DNA of 9,547 nucleotides. It comes from a bacterium (lineage in GTDB: Bacteria > JALSQH01). The notes under the pieces are model-generated. The model did no database searches. It worked only from the letters and a program-made list of their open reading frames with translations, and was not told the origin of the DNA. The position numbers and the translations under genes are program-made. How positions within the stretch are numbered: position 1 is the stretch's first letter; each line of letters opens with the position of its first letter. The DNA is taken from positions 1-9,547 of the forward strand of contig JALTID010000145.1 in NCBI GenBank assembly GCA_027004335.1, read 5' to 3'. Of the stretch, positions 6,410 through 9,547 are shown piece by piece.

Positions 6410-8088
6410 CTTTGATCTTTAATCTGCCCAGCTATATCCTGATAATGTACTACTCTATTTTTACCTTCTCTCTTTGCCTCATAAAGAGCCTTATCTGCCT
6501 CTTCAATTATTTCTTCTCTACTGTGAGGTCCTACAACAAAAGGTTTCTTAGTAGATGCTCCGACACTGATAGTAACATGAACCTCTATCTCTTTTTCGCC
6601 TCTTTTTATTTTAAAGGGATAATGACTTACCATCATCCTTATCTTTCCTCCAATATAAATTGATCCTTCTTTATCTGTGTTAGGTAAAATCAGGCCAAAC
6701 TCCTCTCCTCCATATCTTGTGGCGATATCAGTACTTCTCAACTGCTTAGAAATTAAACCACCCAACTGTGAGAGCAGCGCATCACCAGACTGATGTCCAT
6801 AGGTATCATTAAAGATTTTGAAATCATCAATATCAAGCATCAGATAAGAAAGAGGATACCCCACTCTTCTGGCCATTCTCAACTCTTTCTCCAGTGTTTC
6901 CTGAAGATATCTATGGTTGTAAAGACCAGTTAAGCTGTCAGTGATAGAAAGTATCTGTAATTTGCTGTTTACTGCCTCTAATTCTTTGTTTCTCTCTGAA
7001 AGAGTTTTATTCATAATTTCAAGTCTTCTGTAAGCATCCCTGAGTTCATTATGTGCTGTCTCTAATTCAAGTTTGTCATCTCTCAATCTCTCAAGCATAT
7101 GGTTAAAAACTTTTATAAGCTCACCAATTTCATCTTTTGTCCTGACGGGGATGGTTATATTCAATTCCCCTTCACTTACCTTTTTTGCTGCCCATAAGAG
7201 ATTATCAATGGGTCTTAAAATGCCTCTCAACATAAATGAAATAATTACCACAGACACAAGAAAGAGAAGAGAAACAACTACTGCAAGACGGACAATTCCA
7301 TAATAATAGTTCTTTCCAATATCTTCTTTTAGCATCACCAGTTGAATATAATTATCAAGAATATCATCAAAGTAGAAACCATTGAAGTACTTTTCATTCT
7401 CAAAGTAACTTTTACCTGAAGAGAAATTTCTTGAATCACATCCCTCACCTATGCCGGCATGAAATAGAACTTCCCCATCTTTATTACAAACTATTAAGCC
7501 CCACGAGATCCCCTGAAAAAGGTCCTGAAGCTTTTCATAAATTCTCCTATAAAGTGGAGAAAAATTCAAAATTCCGACAAAATAACCTGTAATTAACCCT
7601 TTTGAATTTTTTAAGCATTCCACAACCACTTTGAGACTCGTCCCCGGAACATTCTTAACAGCATCTTTCACAGACTCATATTCGCAACTGAAGGGATAAA
7701 AAGTAGTGAAAGGGAGGTATCTTGCAGTAACCAAAATCTTCCCTCTGAGATCACTCACAAAGAAATTGGAGAATTCAGGATTAACAGAAAGCAATATTTT
7801 AAAATCAGAAACAAGCTCATATTTTTTCTGATCTGTTGGATTTTCAATAAATTCTGTCATTGGTCTTCTTGAAGAGAATCTGTCCATCTCCCTTATAACA
7901 TAAATAACCCAGTTCTCCACCTCTGTCTTGATGTTAATGAAAGACATTTTTACAGTATTCTGGGCATCTCGCATAGCCACAGTTTTACCCATTGTCACAT
8001 TCACATAAGAAATAATGAGGACAGAGATAAGAATAATGACTCCCAGCAGAATCACTATCTTGGCTCTAACAGAAGATAATCCACCCAC
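6406..8088 (-). CDS. Membrane-bound diguanylate cyclase: sensor domain, HAMP, GGDEF
   Basis: Signal-responsive enzyme that makes cyclic di-GMP from two GTP; 560 residues. A first membrane helix (about 11-31) follows a short basic N-terminus. An extracytoplasmic sensor region occupies about 32-263; its size suits a Cache-like domain, but I cannot confirm the fold. The second helix is about 265-287, followed by a HAMP domain about 288-336 (P293 and DEIGEL 319-324), then a coiled-coil linker about 337-378, and the GGDEF domain about 379-550. The active-site signature is GGEEF (460-464), the metal-binding segment is LDIDDFK (418-424), and NDTYGH (427-432) is intact. RSTD (451-454), five residues before GGEEF, is a complete inhibitory I-site, so product feedback is expected. 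The start is GTG, and a stop codon lies just upstream in frame. The Shine-Dalgarno is weak. A terminator T-run lies only about 18 bases upstream, and I find no convincing promoter. Confidence 0.93.
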   Translation of the reverse strand: MGGLSSVRAKIVILLGVIILISVLIISYVNVTMGKTVAMRDAQNTVKMSFINIKTEVENWVIYVIREMDRFSSRRPMTEFIENPTDQKKYELVSDFKILLSVNPEFSNFFVSDLRGKILVTARYLPFTTFYPFSCEYESVKDAVKNVPGTSLKVVVECLKNSKGLITGYFVGILNFSPLYRRIYEKLQDLFQGISWGLIVCNKDGEVLFHAGIGEGCDSRNFSSGKSYFENEKYFNGFYFDDILDNYIQLVMLKEDIGKNYYYGIVRLAVVVSLLFLVSVVIISFMLRGILRPIDNLLWAAKKVSEGELNITIPVRTKDEIGELIKVFNHMLERLRDDKLELETAHNELRDAYRRLEIMNKTLSERNKELEAVNSKLQILSITDSLTGLYNHRYLQETLEKELRMARRVGYPLSYLMLDIDDFKIFNDTYGHQSGDALLSQLGGLISKQLRSTDIATRYGGEEFGLILPNTDKEGSIYIGGKIRMMVSHYPFKIKRGEKEIEVHVTISVGASTKKPFVVGPHSREEIIEEADKALYEAKREGKNRVVHYQDIAGQIKDQR

Positions 8089-8105
8089 GCCTAACTCATC
8101 TAATT

Positions 8106-8137
8106 AAAAAATTAGAGGGAGAAAACACCCCCTCTAA
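8106..8137 (-). terminator. Rho-independent terminator after the thiolase gene
   Basis: On the minus strand TTAGAGGG and CCCTCTAA pair as an 8-bp stem (8137-8130 with 8119-8112) around a loop of 10 bases, followed at once by six Ts (8111-8106). It lies about 28 bases beyond the thiolase stop and about 18 bases before the cyclase GTG, closing the DUF35-thiolase unit. Confidence 0.82.
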
Positions 8138-8164
8138 GGATATTAAACCAGTTTTGCTTGAAAA

Positions 8165-9355
8165 TCAAGGTGTGCCATAAACTGCAACAGCAGCCACAGA
8201 ACCAGGACCACCTAAGTTATGGATCAATCCAAGTTTTGGATTTTTAACCTGCATCTTCTCCGCTCTACCAAGAAGCTGCTGGTATATCTGATAAGTCATT
8301 CTTACCCCGGTGGCACCAATTGGATGTCCGCAGGATTTCAGCCCTCCACTGGTATTAATAGGTAACCTACCATCAAGGGCAGTAACTCCCTCTCTTATAA
8401 AGGTTGCGCCCTTTCCTTTCTCAACAAAAAATAGATCTTCATAGTTGATTATCTCTGTAATTGTGAAACAATCATGAACCTCCGCTACCCCAATTTCCTC
8501 AGCAGGATTTTTTATTCCCGCTTCCTCATAGGCCATCTTTGCTGCCATCTGAGTGGAACGGAAACCGATGTACTGCTCGTAGGGATCAAAGTATCTGGCA
8601 TCAGTAGTTATTGATAATCCGATTGATTTAATAAGTACATAATCTCCATTGGGTTTAAGAGATTTTGCAATCTCAGGGGTCGTCACAATTGCTGCTGCTG
8701 CACCATCAGCCACTGTGCTGCAATCATACAGACCCAGAGGATCAGCTATCATATATGCATTCATAACAGTATCAATATCAACCACCTTTCTTATATGAGC
8801 CTTTGGGTTAAGACTCCCATTGTAATGATTTTTTACCGCCACCTTGGCAAGATCCTCCTTTGTTGTACCAAATTCGTGAAAATGCCTGTTAGCCATAAGT
8901 GCAAACATACCAGGGGCAGTCTGGCCTTTACCAACCACAGGATGCCCATTGAGCAGAGTCTGCCTTATAAGGCTATCTCTGGAGCCAACATCTCTCATCT
9001 TCTCCTCACCCAGGACAAGAACCATCTTATATAGACCAGCAGCAATGGCATTTGCAGCGTTTCTCAAAGCATCCATACCTGTAGCACAGTAATTGGAAAC
9101 TCTTGTAGATGGCCTATCCCACAGGCCCAGTGCCTCGGCGAGGTATGACCCTGCCATTCCCTGAAATCCACCAGCCATGTTGGGCTCAAAAACACCTACC
9201 CACATTGCTTCTATCTCTTTTGGGTCTATGCCAGCATCCTGAATCGCTTCTACATACGCCTCCACAGCTAAGTCAACAAAACCAGCATCAAACCTGTCAC
9301 CAAGTTTTGTCTGGCCCATTCCTATTATTGCAGCTCTGTCTTTTAAACCCTGCAT
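8165..9355 (-). CDS. Thiolase family protein, SCP2/archaeal type (probable acetyl-CoA acetyltransferase)
   Basis: Thiolase-fold enzyme of 396 residues that condenses or cleaves acyl-CoA thioesters in the cytosol. The nucleophilic cysteine is C90 in VSNYCATGMDAL. The loop that reads NEAF in classical thiolases is HDCF here (294-297), the hallmark of the SCP2-thiolase group, where its cysteine can act as acid/base. The catalytic histidine is H344 in GHPIGATG, and the C-terminus is HNLGGPGS (379-386), without the CxGGG cysteine of classical thiolases. An extra cysteine, C342, directly precedes GHP. The upstream neighbour is a DUF35-type protein. Such pairs occur in the archaeal thiolase/HMG-CoA synthase/DUF35 complex, in bacterial acyl-CoA degradation and in BbsA/BbsB-type thiolases, so the substrate remains open. 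The ATG has GGAGG six bases upstream, overlapping the neighbour's TAA region. A terminator follows the gene. Confidence 0.92.
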   Translation of the reverse strand: MQGLKDRAAIIGMGQTKLGDRFDAGFVDLAVEAYVEAIQDAGIDPKEIEAMWVGVFEPNMAGGFQGMAGSYLAEALGLWDRPSTRVSNYCATGMDALRNAANAIAAGLYKMVLVLGEEKMRDVGSRDSLIRQTLLNGHPVVGKGQTAPGMFALMANRHFHEFGTTKEDLAKVAVKNHYNGSLNPKAHIRKVVDIDTVMNAYMIADPLGLYDCSTVADGAAAAIVTTPEIAKSLKPNGDYVLIKSIGLSITTDARYFDPYEQYIGFRSTQMAAKMAYEEAGIKNPAEEIGVAEVHDCFTITEIINYEDLFFVEKGKGATFIREGVTALDGRLPINTSGGLKSCGHPIGATGVRMTYQIYQQLLGRAEKMQVKNPKLGLIHNLGGPGSVAAVAVYGTP

Positions 9356-9361
9356 AATTTG

Positions 9362-9368
9362 CCTCCTT
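9362..9368 (-). promoter_or_regulatory. Thiolase Shine-Dalgarno overlapping the upstream stop codon
   Basis: The minus strand reads TAAGGAGG: the TAA stop of the DUF35 gene runs directly into AAGGAGG. GGAGG ends 6 bases before the thiolase ATG. The overlap ties thiolase translation to the end of the upstream gene. Confidence 0.88.
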
Positions 9369-9547
9369 ATTTATTTCCTCTAATAGGTCTTGCTTTCCAG
9401 TAATAATTGTAAAATCCTTTAGCTGTATGAAAAATTCTAAAGGTTAGTTCCACCTCTTTATCTATCAGGCTCGCTCCTCTTTCTGCCCAGTCCGGTGGAA
9501 GATCAGTTAGCTGGGTGAAGGTTCTACCCCCACCTTCAAAATCCACC
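9367..9547 (-). CDS. DUF35 / Zn-ribbon OB-fold acyl-CoA-associated protein, 5' partial
   Basis: The C-terminal 59 residues of a gene that enters from the right edge; the frame is open to the last base and ends in TAA at 9367-9369. It contains GGGRTFTQLTD (5-15), then a stretch of OB-fold character ending in NYYWKARPI (47-55). This closely resembles the usual end of DUF35 proteins, which carry an N-terminal rubredoxin-like zinc ribbon and a C-terminal OB fold, and which bind beside thiolases or HMG-CoA synthase, contributing to CoA/acyl-CoA handling. The zinc ribbon would lie outside the window, so zinc binding is not shown here. The gene is on the same strand as the thiolase, 11 bases upstream of it, with the thiolase ribosome site adjoining its stop, so the two are almost certainly one operon. 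Family assignment rests on the C-terminal end only. Confidence 0.82.
   Translation of the reverse strand, partial: VDFEGGGRTFTQLTDLPPDWAERGASLIDKEVELTFRIFHTAKGFYNYYWKARPIRGNK

Overview
The window comes from a low-GC bacterial chromosome. The proteins are rich in Lys, Glu and Ile, and arginine is mostly AGA/AGG. A primary sigma-70 factor, Shine-Dalgarno sites and a TTGACA-type promoter show a bacterium. The SUF iron-sulfur genes, a DUF5320-like small protein and a DUF35/thiolase pair suggest an anaerobic, possibly thermophilic lineage, but that is inference and I cannot name a taxon.

Layout. On the plus strand (1-4559) a 5'-truncated rpoD-type sigma factor is followed after 14 bases by sufC, then sufB (2-base gap) and sufD (4-base overlap). 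This looks like one transcription unit joining the housekeeping sigma factor to the SufBCD scaffold/ATPase; no cysteine desulfurase or sulfur carrier follows. From 4562 to the right edge everything is on the minus strand. Listed in the direction of transcription from the right edge these are: a truncated DUF35-type acyl-CoA-associated protein; an SCP2-type thiolase ending in an intrinsic terminator; a membrane diguanylate cyclase (HAMP-GGDEF) that overlaps a glycerophosphodiester phosphodiesterase by 4 bases; a Trp/Gly-rich small protein with its own near-consensus promoter, strong Shine-Dalgarno and strong terminator; and a histidine phosphatase that converges on sufD with only 2 bases between stop codons.

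How the genes fit together. The clear functional groups are SufC-SufB-SufD (Fe-S cluster assembly), DUF35-thiolase (acyl-CoA condensation or cleavage) and the translationally coupled cyclase-phosphodiesterase pair. The Trp-rich gene stands alone and is the least explained item.

No RNA genes, insertion sequences, CRISPR arrays or gene-free stretches above 300 bases were seen. Two genes are cut by the window edges. Two start codons (sigma factor, Trp-rich protein) differ from a naive longest-ORF reading, and the partial DUF35 gene at the right edge is easily missed because it has no start codon inside the window.
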